Source of the DNA: JBJTUH01 sp044346175
GTDB lineage: Bacteria > Cyanobacteriota > Vampirovibrionia > Vampirovibrionales > JAJTHC01
NCBI GenBank assembly: GCA_044346175.1
Contig: JBIIZQ010000002.1
Coordinates: forward strand, 1 to 64,000
Direction: 5' to 3'
DNA length: 64,000 nucleotides
Program-made: the position numbers and the translations under genes
Shown: one piece after another, positions 9,047 through 17,241 of the stretch
Position numbering within the stretch: the first letter of the stretch is position 1
Layout: the number at the start of each line of letters is the position of its first letter
The notes under the pieces: generated by a model
Seen by the model: the letters and a program-made list of their open reading frames with translations, nothing else
The model's database searches: none
Told to the model about the DNA's origin: nothing

Positions 9047-9088
9047 AACAACGGGTCATGGTTTGAAAAAATCATGACCCGTTGTTTT
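9047..9088. terminator. Bidirectional terminator between gltA and the convergent gene
   Basis: A thirteen-base perfect stem (ACAACGGGTCATG / CATGACCCGTTGT) is flanked by TTTT on the right and AAAA on the left. The right arm includes the last codons and stop of the minus-strand gene at 9072. Confidence 0.85.
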
Positions 9089-10121
9089 GGATAAAATCCC
9101 TCATCACACGTGCACCCATTATTTCAAGTTCTGTGAGTACACTCGAAGCAAAACCGTACCATGGCAGGTTTTTACGCCATATGCCTTGTTGTACTTGTTG
9201 TAAAAGCCATTCGCACGGTACGCTTGAGGGGCAAATAAGATATTGCCACTGCGGACATGACTGATGCAGGCGAGCAAGCCCTTTTTCTAAGGCACTTGGT
9301 GTATGGTATGGGTGTGGCTTCAATAAAGCAAGCTTTAGCGTTTGTTCAGTATCGGCATAACGACGACAAACACGTATCACGCTATCCCACTCATCCCCAT
9401 ACTGCTGGCAATGGACAGGGTCACGCAGACTAAATGGCTCCATCACAAAGCCACATTGAATGTTTTGCCATGGGGTTTTCAACACCCATTGTTTTGCATC
9501 ATCTGCCATGAAGCCTTGCCACGACCCCAAATACTGCTGTAAAAAATGATACCAAGGGTTGTGCATGGATACGACTGGCGACATGTTACAGGTATCCTGC
9601 CAAGCATAGTAAAACCCTGATACAGGTATGGCATCTTTTGCCATACGAACGGCACTATTCAATAAGGCAAGTGCCTCATGGCTCCCATAAATACGCTGAA
9701 ACTTCCCCAAAGGATAAACGAAAGGTTGATTGGGGTCAGTATAAAATCTTTCCTCTACATGGCGTGGTTGGTCAATGACAACATAGCATGGAAACTTATG
9801 CGTGTAAGCCCAATCCCACCAAGTACTTTCCCATGAGGCATCCATACTCGTTGCACTCCACACAATAGGTGTACATGCAGAGTGTGTATCGTCAGATAGC
9901 GGAGTCGTTTTGAAGCAAGCTTCAGTCACACCCCATGTCCTAAAACGTGCCTTTGCTTTTTCCTGCACAATACACGAAACGTGTTCAGGGTGCCATTGCC
10001 ATGGGGGAACGCCGAGAGCCTGGCTTACAAGTCCTAATAAACTATTTGCCCCACCAGGGTCACGTGCTACCAAAATAACGTGGGGCTGATGAGGCAAATG
10101 AAGCAATGTGTTTGGTGTCAT
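9072..10121 (-). CDS. Unknown protein, glycosyltransferase-B-like N-terminus
   Basis: The 349-residue protein begins with a beta strand and a VARDPGGANSLLGLV turn, a Gly-rich loop of the kind seen at the N-terminus of GT-B glycosyltransferases and nucleotide-sugar epimerases. Further segments (VIWSATSMDASWE; YVVIDQPRHVEERF; LLKPHPYHTPS with a His-Pro pair; a C-terminal LPWYGFASSVLTELEIMGARV) fit a GT-B fold, where a late His/Pro and a Ser-Glu switch contact the donor. This is fold-level inference; the substrate is unknown. It starts four bases after the rpoZ stop, so the two are almost certainly co-transcribed. Confidence 0.6.
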   Translation of the reverse strand: MTPNTLLHLPHQPHVILVARDPGGANSLLGLVSQALGVPPWQWHPEHVSCIVQEKAKARFRTWGVTEACFKTTPLSDDTHSACTPIVWSATSMDASWESTWWDWAYTHKFPCYVVIDQPRHVEERFYTDPNQPFVYPLGKFQRIYGSHEALALLNSAVRMAKDAIPVSGFYYAWQDTCNMSPVVSMHNPWYHFLQQYLGSWQGFMADDAKQWVLKTPWQNIQCGFVMEPFSLRDPVHCQQYGDEWDSVIRVCRRYADTEQTLKLALLKPHPYHTPSALEKGLARLHQSCPQWQYLICPSSVPCEWLLQQVQQGIWRKNLPWYGFASSVLTELEIMGARVMRDFIQNNGS

Positions 10122-10124
10122 CCA

Positions 10125-10382
10125 CTAGCCGATAAGTTCGTTACCTGAGCCGATTTCACTGGATTTCATAATAAGGGCTTGGTAAATCACTTTTTCAGGC
10201 TGATTACTGCCCGTATGGGTCTGAAAGGGGTCGTGACGATAGTAATCACGTTGTTCTTCTAAGAGACGCTTTGCAACTTTTGAGATTTGCAACACGAGTT
10301 GAAAACGGTTTTCAACCGCCTCACACAGGTCAGCAGCAATTTGAGGAATGACGGTGTTGGAGGCATTTGAACCTGACATCAT
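10125..10382 (-). CDS. rpoZ: RNA polymerase omega subunit
   Basis: The 85-residue protein has the omega/Rpb6 core ENRFQLVLQISKVAKRLLEE (residues 23-42). It ends in a YQALIMKSSEIGSGNELIG tail, which resembles the PVIRAI.EMSDEL...IIG tail of cyanobacterial omega. Omega helps fold and assemble beta-prime. The start is a double ATG at 10382/10379, with AGGAG 12 bases upstream. A promoter-like pair lies at 10442-10470. The gene heads a two-gene unit with the glycosyltransferase-like gene. Confidence 0.78.
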   Translation of the reverse strand: MMSGSNASNTVIPQIAADLCEAVENRFQLVLQISKVAKRLLEEQRDYYRHDPFQTHTGSNQPEKVIYQALIMKSSEIGSGNELIG

Positions 10383-10441
10383 AAGGGTATAAAACTCCTA
10401 AATAAGGTTAGCGGCTGAAGATAAGATTTCATAGTAGTGTT

Positions 10442-10470
10442 AGTATAATGATAGCATTAAAACGTCTGAA
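10442..10470 (-). promoter_or_regulatory. Promoter candidate for rpoZ
   Basis: On the minus strand TTCAGA (10470-10465) and TATACT (10447-10442) are 17 bases apart, matching 4/6 and 5/6 of the sigma-70 hexamers. The -10 lies about 60 bases before the rpoZ ATG. Confidence 0.45.
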
Positions 10471-10712
10471 ATACAAAGCTTGCACTTGCTCCACCCTTTT
10501 GATGGGGGAACAGGGGGGAACGCTGGGATTTAAGTTCAGGATGCCTTGTGACGAAATACGTAAGAGTGGTCTATCGAAGCGGACATCATGAGGGAATAAA
10601 ACGTCATCATGCTCAGTGAGGTTCCCCTCTCATGAAATTATCCTCATTAAAAAGCCCTGTAGCCCCTCCCCATTTCCCCTACACAGAACAAGAAGAGAAG
10701 AATCTTTAACCC
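10471..10712. other. Intergenic region between rpoZ and the Gln/Asn-rich gene
   Basis: Together with the rpoZ promoter this is a 330-base divergent spacer. A C-rich stretch and GATGGGGG/GGGGGAAC runs near 10500-10525 are visible. No RNA gene or repeat was recognised. Confidence 0.35.
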
Positions 10713-11525
10713 ATGATGATGATGACAACCGTTGGGACTCCCCCTTCAGGTATTGACCCCAACACCCTTGCCCTCTTACTCCAAGCAGGGCAAGCTGTGC
10801 CTCAACCCCCTACCCTTGACCCCAACACGCAGGCACTCTTCCAAACCTATTTTCCTAGTGTTCCCGCTGGATTCGATGCCAACCAAACATCCTTCAATCC
10901 ACAAAACTTTTTAGGACAACCCAACCTGAATCCGCAAGCCAACAAACAGTTTGGCTCAGTCACCTTTAACACCAATCATCCTACACTTGGTATTAACCAA
11001 GACTTAGCAAACAATAAAGCATTTACCAATAATATCAATACCACTCAGGGCTTACAAACAGGTAACACCCCTACCAGCACAGGCTCGGATGCCACAGCCG
11101 TAGCAGGCACCCGTGCCACAGTGCTGGGGCGTTTTCAGCCCAATGGCACAGGGGCTGCACTGGCGGCTAATTACGGCGTAGGGAATGCAAATGCTAACGG
11201 GGTTATTAGTGCATTGATTCCAGGTGCTGATGGTCGTTACGGTAACGATAATGCCCTTTTAAAGAGTTCCATGAGTAGTTTATTAGCCCCTCTCCAGAGT
11301 GTCCTACAAGCCACACAGGCCAATACGACAACGGGTAAACAACTCATTCAGCAAGGTCAAACAGCACTACAGCAACAACAGTATAACCAGCAATTACAAG
11401 CCATGTACAAAAAGCAGCAACAAGCACTTGAGGCTTCCAAAGAAGAGCAAGCCCCACCGCCTGAAGCATCTACACGCTCCTCAGATACACGCTCCTCAGA
11501 TACACGCTCCTCAGAAGTTCAATAG
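10713..11525 (+). CDS. Unknown Gln/Asn/Thr-rich low-complexity protein
   Basis: The 270-residue protein starts with four consecutive ATG codons. DPNT occurs twice in the N-terminal third (residues ~15-50), followed by an Asn-rich middle (LGQPNLNPQANKQFG; NTNHPTLGINQ) and a Gly/Ala-rich stretch (GTGAALAANYGVGNANANG). Residues ~205-240 are Gln-rich and probably coiled (TALQQQQYNQQLQAMYKKQQQ). The tail ends in three copies of TRSSD/E encoded by a 15-bp tandem repeat. There is no signal peptide or membrane segment and no family is recognised. The composition suggests a largely disordered protein. Confidence 0.65.
   Translation: MMMMTTVGTPPSGIDPNTLALLLQAGQAVPQPPTLDPNTQALFQTYFPSVPAGFDANQTSFNPQNFLGQPNLNPQANKQFGSVTFNTNHPTLGINQDLANNKAFTNNINTTQGLQTGNTPTSTGSDATAVAGTRATVLGRFQPNGTGAALAANYGVGNANANGVISALIPGADGRYGNDNALLKSSMSSLLAPLQSVLQATQANTTTGKQLIQQGQTALQQQQYNQQLQAMYKKQQQALEASKEEQAPPPEASTRSSDTRSSDTRSSEVQ
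11471..11515 (+). repeat. Three tandem copies of a 15-bp unit
   Basis: The unit TACACGCTCCTCAGA is repeated exactly three times, in frame, at the 3' end of the gene at 10713. It encodes the Thr-Arg-Ser-Ser-Asp/Glu tail. Confidence 0.95.
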
Positions 11526-11534
11526 AAACGACAA

Positions 11535-11562
11535 ACACCCCCAAAATATCTTAGGGGGTGTC
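11535..11562 (+). terminator. Terminator-like hairpin after the low-complexity gene
   Basis: Stem ACACCCCC / GGGGGTGT with an eleven-base loop. The tail is CTTGC and lacks a long T-run. Confidence 0.6.
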
Positions 11563-11643
11563 TTGCAAGGTGCCAAAGGAATGCAGGGCGACTCAAGGCG
11601 GGGTTACACCCCTTGAAATAACCATCAATCCATGCTGAGGCAT

Positions 11644-11751
11644 CTATTTTTTGATGCGTTTTACTTTAGGTCCACGAAACCGTTTACGGTGTTTACGGGC
11701 ATACTCAGCGTTACGCTTGGCTTTCTCAAGTTTAGTTCTGTTTTTTGGCAT
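11644..11751 (-). CDS. 35-residue highly basic protein
   Basis: The reverse strand encodes MPKNRTKLEKAKRN... ending in VKRIKK, 35 residues of which about 17 are Lys or Arg. A near-perfect ribosome binding site, AAAGGAGA, lies nine bases before the ATG at 11751, which makes translation likely. Size and charge resemble very small ribosomal or ribosome-associated proteins (S21, THX or chloroplast-specific types), but no family is recognised with certainty. It lies alone between the gene at 10713 and recJ and points left. It is shorter than a typical gene-calling cutoff and would often be missed. Confidence 0.7.
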   Translation of the reverse strand: MPKNRTKLEKAKRNAEYARKHRKRFRGPKVKRIKK

Positions 11752-12062
11752 GGGCTTTCTCCTTTCAAGAGCCATTCAATCATAGGGGTTAGGGGGTCGA
11801 ATTGAAACTTTTAGGAGACGTTTAACAGCTTAGGTAGAACATACCAAAAATCACATAAAAATCACCTAGACCCCTAGTATATGTCAAACATAGTCCAGAT
11901 ACTAATGCCTAGTGAATGAAGTCATGAAGTACGGGGGTGGGCATCAATGACACAGGGAAGCCAATACCCGCAAAGCCGTCATGTTCATCGTATGACCTCT
12001 GCCTCAGGTGATGAAGAAGTGCTTGAGATATTGCCCGTGTATCCATGCTATGCTAAAGAAGT
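11752..12062. other. Spacer upstream of recJ
   Basis: About 310 bases. The part next to 11751 holds the ribosome binding site of the basic protein. A 40-codon frame (ATG 11947 to TAA 12067-12069) overlaps the recJ ATG at 12063; it has no clear ribosome binding site and is treated as a possible leader peptide only. Confidence 0.35.
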
Positions 12063-15000
12063 ATGCTAAAAATCTATAAAAGCATCCTGTTTTTTAACCG
12101 CTCTTTTCGCACGCTTCTATTTGAACCCTCACTCATGGCAACCCACGTACTCACACAGCCTCCCTCCCATCATGTTTTCTCTTCAGACCCCATGGCACCT
12201 CCTCTTGAAGTAGAAGTACATGCTCATTCATCGGATGCTTCTCAAGGGGCTGGCACAGTTGTTGGGGTACTTGGGAGTGTTTGGGAAGCGTCTGAACAGA
12301 GGGATAAAGCACTTGAGCCTTGGCATGGGTTATTAGAAACGACCCAACAAGATGCTCTCCTCGCAAAACTCCTGTACAGCAGGGGAATTCATACCCCGCT
12401 TGAAGCAAACCATTGGCTTCACCCTGAGGCGTTTGACGCATACCATACCCAGCAAGATGCAAAACGTTTGTCAGGGTGGGCGTTACCCGATGCAGACCTC
12501 GCCATTGAACGAATCAATCAAGCCATTCAAGCCCAAGAAACCATTGTTGTGTATGGTGACTTTGATGTAGACGGCGTAACGGGTACCACCATTTTTGTAG
12601 AAACACTCCAAGCACTCAAAGCCGATGTCCACTGGTATATCCCTGACCGACTCAGTGAAAGCCACGGACTCAATGCCAAAGCCTTGGTGACACTCGTCGC
12701 CCTACAAAAACCCAAGCTCATCATCACCACCGATACGGGGATTATGAATCATAAGGAGATTCAGCTCCTCAAAAACCTCAAAGTGGACACGGTGGTAACC
12801 GACCACCACGGACTCCCCGACGTGATGCCTCCAGCATTCGCTTGTGTAAACCCACGTCGCCTTGAAGAAGAAAATCATCCTCTCAAACATCTTTGCGGGG
12901 CTGGCACCGCCTACAAACTTTGCGTTGCTTTAATCGAGCATCATAAACCCAAGGGCTATAAAAAACTGATTGAAAAACTCGCCGACCTTGTCGCTATCGG
13001 AACCGTGGCAGACTTAGTCCCACTGGTAGGAGAAAATCGCCGTTTAGTGCAACGAGGGCTACCTTCCATTGCCAACCGAAGACGCTTTGGCTTGAAGTGT
13101 TTGCTAGACAAAGCAGGGTTAAAAGGGGATACACCCATTACGAGTGAAACCATCGGGTTTGTCATTGGTCCTCGTATCAATGCCATGGGGCGTTTAGACC
13201 ATGCTCAAGGTGCTGTGAAACTGATGTTGACCGAGGATGCTGCCGAGGCCGAAGCCATTACGGAAACCATGGAAGCCTTGAATCGTGAACGACAGCTGCT
13301 ATGCGACACCACAACCTTGGAAGCTGAAGAAGCATTAAAAGCCTACTGGGGAGAGCAACCTCTCGAAAGTCGTCCACGAGTGATTATTTTATCTCAAGCC
13401 GACTGGCACCCTGGTGTCATTGGGATTGTGGCGAGTCGACTCATTGACCGTTACCATGTCCCTGTCTTCCTGATGGCACAAGATAGCGAAACACAGCACT
13501 GGCGAGGGTCAGCTCGTAGTATTGCTGGATTTTCAGTCAGTGAGGCACTTGAACACTGTCACGATTATTTGATGCACTATGGGGGACACGCTGGGGCTGG
13601 AGGTTGGAAGTGTAGCTCTGAACATTTAGAGAGTTTTATCACAACTTTACAATCCTATGCCTTGAAGGTACTCCCGCTCGAAGCATGCGTTAAACGTCTG
13701 AAAGCAGACTGCCTTCTCAATGCGGAAGATATTTCCCCCGAACTCCTCTCTCGTTTAAATCAATTGGCACCCTTTGGGATGAAAAACCCCGAACCACGTT
13801 TCTTAACGAAGTCTTGCAAGGTATTGAAATCAGGACGCTTTGGAAAAGACAAAAAGCACTTAAAGCTTACCTTGGAAACCCAAGGATACCCCCTGGAAGC
13901 CATTATGTGGAAGTACCCAGAGTCGGCTCCTTTACCCGAAGTGGCAAGTAGTATTGAGGCGATTGGGTCTCTTGAAGCAAATCATTATCCTGATGCTCCT
14001 CCCTTTCGACTCCAACTCAAAGACTGGCGTGACCCTCTCAATCCATCTTTGCATAAGGTGGGTTTGCCTGATGCACCCGTTAGGTTCTCTAAAAAAGAAG
14101 AGCGGGTATCTCCCTTACAAGGCATGACCTCCCAATTGCCTCCCCTCCTACTACCACCCGTTTTACCGCCTTTACCTAGCGTTTCCTCCGCATCTACCAA
14201 AGCCATGGCACCCGTTGTGATGCCCTCAGTGTCATCGGTGGTACCTTCCTCATCGTCAACAAGTATCATGACGACCTTGCCTCCCGCTCACGCGATTGGT
14301 TTTTCTGAAGATACCCTGCCCTCATTACACGAGGAGCCATCACCCACCACAGAAAAGGTCTCGCAAGAAGCATCTCAAACAGCCTCCCCTATACACGTCA
14401 CTCAGTACAGTACAGAGGTTGAAAGTGTTATGCCTCCAACCCAAGCTCATGAGCCTGTAGTGACTACTGTATCCACCATGGCACCCTCCCCCTCAGAGGC
14501 AATAGTCACTGCTGAATCACCTATTTTTCAAGCCACTGGCACCACACGCAAAATGGGGTATCAACTCATTGACCATCGAGGACGCATGCCAAACAGCTTG
14601 CAGGACTTCCCTGCTTGGCATCAGTATTGGCACCGTGTGTTGGATTGGCAAACAACCCAAACCCAACAAGACGTTTATGCACGCCCTCTTCACGCAACCC
14701 TCCCTCAGGTCCCCATGTATTACCTCTATCATGAGGGGATGTTGCCTCAAGCAGCACTATTCCCTGACACCATGCAACAGGATTGGCTCCAGTGTATGGT
14801 AGGTCGGGTGCTACCTGACACCCCCATACCGCCACACCGCTTACAAACGGGCATGCCTAGCCCTGTCCTTATTCTTTGGGATATCCCCCCTTCCCAAAAG
14901 AGTTTACAGGCACTGCTTCAACACTATCAACCACAATGGATTCATCTCATGCCTGGTAAGCCTCAACGTGCTTACACAGCATTGCCTTTTCTACAAACAC

Positions 15001-15425
15001 TCTTAGGGGTTCTACACAAGGCACCTTTTGCACCCTTGCTTGCCAAAGCATCCCCACTCCCCCTAGAAGATGGGCAGACGCTTCCTTCCTATACCCAGTG
15101 CGAAGAGGCTATTCAACCCTTTGCATCTAAAATAGCAACCTCGCCTCAAGTAGCTTGGCAACTCTGTCATCTTTTACAAGCCATGGGGATTCTGAGGCAG
15201 GACACCGCTGAAGCCACAGCGTCATCTTCATGGCAACTACATGAAGAAAGTCTTCACAGATGGCAGACCATGTCAGCTTCAGAACAACAGGCAACACTTT
15301 TATCAGAAAACCCTTGGGGGCTTACTGTACTGGCTAGTGCCTTACAAGAGGTCACACACTGGCGCCATTGGGCTATTCAAGAAGCAACCTATACCCAGTG
15401 GCAAGCTTTACTGAAAACCTTCTAG
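12063..15425 (+). CDS. recJ: Single-stranded-DNA exonuclease RecJ with long C-terminal extension
   Basis: RecJ degrades 5' single strands in recombination and mismatch repair. The DHH phosphoesterase motifs are all present: VVYGDFDVDGVTGT (D166, D168, D170), TTDTGI, TDHHG (D247-H249), and LVAIGTVADLVPL. The RecJ-typical GRINAMGRL-like block (IGPRINAMGRLDHA) and the DHHA1 domain (YGGHAGAGG near 505) follow. The OB domain (PFGMKNPEPRFLT) ends near residue 665. A Ser/Pro/Thr-rich linker (about 690-820) then joins a further ~300-residue domain, which may correspond to the C-terminal domain of Firmicutes RecJ (PF10141). The total of 1120 residues is about twice E. coli RecJ. The start could also be the ATG at 12135, since the first 90 residues are low complexity. 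Confidence 0.93.
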   Translation: MLKIYKSILFFNRSFRTLLFEPSLMATHVLTQPPSHHVFSSDPMAPPLEVEVHAHSSDASQGAGTVVGVLGSVWEASEQRDKALEPWHGLLETTQQDALLAKLLYSRGIHTPLEANHWLHPEAFDAYHTQQDAKRLSGWALPDADLAIERINQAIQAQETIVVYGDFDVDGVTGTTIFVETLQALKADVHWYIPDRLSESHGLNAKALVTLVALQKPKLIITTDTGIMNHKEIQLLKNLKVDTVVTDHHGLPDVMPPAFACVNPRRLEEENHPLKHLCGAGTAYKLCVALIEHHKPKGYKKLIEKLADLVAIGTVADLVPLVGENRRLVQRGLPSIANRRRFGLKCLLDKAGLKGDTPITSETIGFVIGPRINAMGRLDHAQGAVKLMLTEDAAEAEAITETMEALNRERQLLCDTTTLEAEEALKAYWGEQPLESRPRVIILSQADWHPGVIGIVASRLIDRYHVPVFLMAQDSETQHWRGSARSIAGFSVSEALEHCHDYLMHYGGHAGAGGWKCSSEHLESFITTLQSYALKVLPLEACVKRLKADCLLNAEDISPELLSRLNQLAPFGMKNPEPRFLTKSCKVLKSGRFGKDKKHLKLTLETQGYPLEAIMWKYPESAPLPEVASSIEAIGSLEANHYPDAPPFRLQLKDWRDPLNPSLHKVGLPDAPVRFSKKEERVSPLQGMTSQLPPLLLPPVLPPLPSVSSASTKAMAPVVMPSVSSVVPSSSSTSIMTTLPPAHAIGFSEDTLPSLHEEPSPTTEKVSQEASQTASPIHVTQYSTEVESVMPPTQAHEPVVTTVSTMAPSPSEAIVTAESPIFQATGTTRKMGYQLIDHRGRMPNSLQDFPAWHQYWHRVLDWQTTQTQQDVYARPLHATLPQVPMYYLYHEGMLPQAALFPDTMQQDWLQCMVGRVLPDTPIPPHRLQTGMPSPVLILWDIPPSQKSLQALLQHYQPQWIHLMPGKPQRAYTALPFLQTLLGVLHKAPFAPLLAKASPLPLEDGQTLPSYTQCEEAIQPFASKIATSPQVAWQLCHLLQAMGILRQDTAEATASSSWQLHEESLHRWQTMSASEQQATLLSENPWGLTVLASALQEVTHWRHWAIQEATYTQWQALLKTF

Positions 15426-15577
15426 TGTAAGGACACAGGGAGTCGTCAATCAAACGCCCGCCCTCTAGCGTTGCCCTTTGAGTCAGTCTCTCAACGGGGG
15501 TATCTCCGCTGTTTGGAGGATTCCTTTTAGCGTCATACATCAAGACACGGGGGTCTATCGCATACTGAGCTTAGTCT

Positions 15578-15615
15578 CAAGACAATGACAAACTGTCTCA
15601 TGGTCATTGTCTTGT
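15578..15615 (+). terminator. Hairpin downstream of recJ
   Basis: Twelve-base perfect arms CAAGACAATGAC / GTCATTGTCTTG enclose a 13-base loop. No long T-run follows. It lies about 150 bases after the recJ stop and just before the next gene. Confidence 0.6.
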
Positions 15616-15667
15616 ATTAAGTCCTACACAAGCCTTCATAAAGTGACGATGTCACTCACAAACCCCT

Positions 15668-16666
15668 ATGAGATTTCAACCTTCAGAGATTGAGTACCCT
15701 GCGAATACCTCGCACCTACCAGAACAGGATTCCCGTGCGAACCTTCATTCAGGGACGACCTCTCATCGTCATACAAACCCTACGCACATCAACCCCTTCC
15801 AGCTTGGCCATGTCGCATTAAGGAAACCACTCTCCTCAGCCCCTCCCATTTCGGCCAGCACACCTGAGCCTGTTCAAGAACACCTTCAGGAGGCGTTACA
15901 CCAAGCGACCCCAACCATGGCAAAAGAAGAAAGGGTCATGCAGCCTATTGCCAAGGGGATGTTAGCACGGGGATTACAACTTTCACAGCCGCAAGCCCTT
16001 TTGCTAGCAGCTTGGAGTCAAACCCATTTACTGCCCACTGGGAATCGGTTAGATACCCTTCTTGGGAAGGCACGTGCTGAGGCACTATTACCCGAACTTC
16101 AGAAACGTCTTGAAGCTTTAAAGCATTTTCAAAATTTTTTACAGCACTACCAACATCAAAGTGTCCAAGGGGCTTCAGATGGCACATCGGTAGGCTTCAC
16201 GCAACCCTTACAGGCAAAAACGCTTGAGGGGTTTCTCTGGCTCACCGAAACGCTCCTCCAACAGTACAGTGCACTAGCCCATCATTGGCAATGTTATGCC
16301 ACACAACCCACAACGCTACTACAGCCTATTTCTGGCGTGCAAAAAGCCTATACCCACGCAGGACACTTCCCCTCACAGGTCTTTAAAGCCATGACCCAAG
16401 GGGTTGAAAACCTTGCGCGTTATATTCAACGTCATTACACCCATAAACAAGCCTACCAACATCAGCCAAGACTCCTTGCTCTAAAGGCTTTAGAGCTTCT
16501 CACTCAGTTTATCGATACGCACCCTAACTGGTGTACGCCCTTGTCACGGCAACGTAAACTTGAGACAAGCCGTACCCAAGCCCCCTTACCCTTCACCCTT
16601 GAAGATGCCTGGAGTGCCGTATGGCAATTACGGCGTATCCTTAGCGATGAACGTACCATCTTTTAA
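15668..16666 (+). CDS. Unknown, helix-rich protein
   Basis: The 332-residue protein starts MRFQPSEIEYP. It has a polar, His/Pro/Ser-rich N-terminal ~95 residues, then a region predicted by eye to be mostly helical and rich in Leu, Gln, His and Trp (LLPELQKRLEALKHFQNFLQ; TLEGFLWLTETLLQQY; LKALELLTQFID). It ends in a conserved-looking LEDAWSAVWQLRRILSDERTIF. No signal peptide, membrane segment or known motif is seen. It is a single gene between the recJ hairpin and the hairpin at 16773. Confidence 0.6.
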   Translation: MRFQPSEIEYPANTSHLPEQDSRANLHSGTTSHRHTNPTHINPFQLGHVALRKPLSSAPPISASTPEPVQEHLQEALHQATPTMAKEERVMQPIAKGMLARGLQLSQPQALLLAAWSQTHLLPTGNRLDTLLGKARAEALLPELQKRLEALKHFQNFLQHYQHQSVQGASDGTSVGFTQPLQAKTLEGFLWLTETLLQQYSALAHHWQCYATQPTTLLQPISGVQKAYTHAGHFPSQVFKAMTQGVENLARYIQRHYTHKQAYQHQPRLLALKALELLTQFIDTHPNWCTPLSRQRKLETSRTQAPLPFTLEDAWSAVWQLRRILSDERTIF

Positions 16667-16772
16667 GGTACATGGACATTTTAGATTTAAACAACCCACA
16701 ATCAACACACTCACAAACATAGCCCCTACCCCAAGCCCTACCCCAGCCTCTGTTGCAAGGCTAGACACATCA

Positions 16773-16810
16773 TAAGCCTATGTTAGCACCGCTTACTCAT
16801 CATAGGCTTA
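16773..16810. terminator. Bidirectional hairpin between convergent genes
   Basis: Perfect ten-base arms TAAGCCTATG / CATAGGCTTA enclose an 18-base loop. The right arm includes the stop codon of the minus-strand gene at 16808. Confidence 0.65.
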
Positions 16811-17050
16811 AAACTTTCGATAGAGCTTTTGTCCTTGCTGGTCAAAAGGACTCGCTGTATGGATGGCAGCTTCTAAGTCATTGACTTGTTTTTCGTACAT
16901 TTTGTAACGAAATTTCATGATTTTCTTATGACTTTTTAGATTCATCATATAATCAATAGACTGTTTCGCCTGTGCCAAGGCACTACCAATAGGGTTCTGC
17001 CTTTCCCAAAAGTCTTTGGTGAGGTTGATAAATACGCCAATATCCATCAT
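16808..17050 (-). CDS. Unknown 80-residue protein
   Basis: It begins with a double ATG (MMDIGVFINLTKDFWERQ), with GAGGA about 13-16 bases upstream. The composition is ordinary and protein-like, with a basic helical middle (LKSHKKIMKFRYKMYEKQVNDLEAAI). It ends at a bidirectional hairpin. No family is recognised. The frame is kept because composition, start pattern and terminator agree. Confidence 0.5.
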   Translation of the reverse strand: MMDIGVFINLTKDFWERQNPIGSALAQAKQSIDYMMNLKSHKKIMKFRYKMYEKQVNDLEAAIHTASPFDQQGQKLYRKF

Positions 17051-17241
17051 AATAGCCGTGATTCCTCAACTATACCTTGCATTATTATGTTGCTTATCAC
17101 ACCATGCCATTGAGAACGCTTACAAGATTCTCCTTTCACAAAAGTATCGACGCTATCCACTTTTTACTGCAGTTTTTTCTATTGGGTTCCTCTACCCGCT
17201 TGGCTTCCTCTGAAATAATACATGATAGGGTTTAAGGGTTT

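Noticed and set aside
17016..17213. Plus-strand 65-codon hydrophobic frame
   Set aside because: It overlaps the better-supported minus-strand gene at 16808-17050 and has no ribosome binding site.
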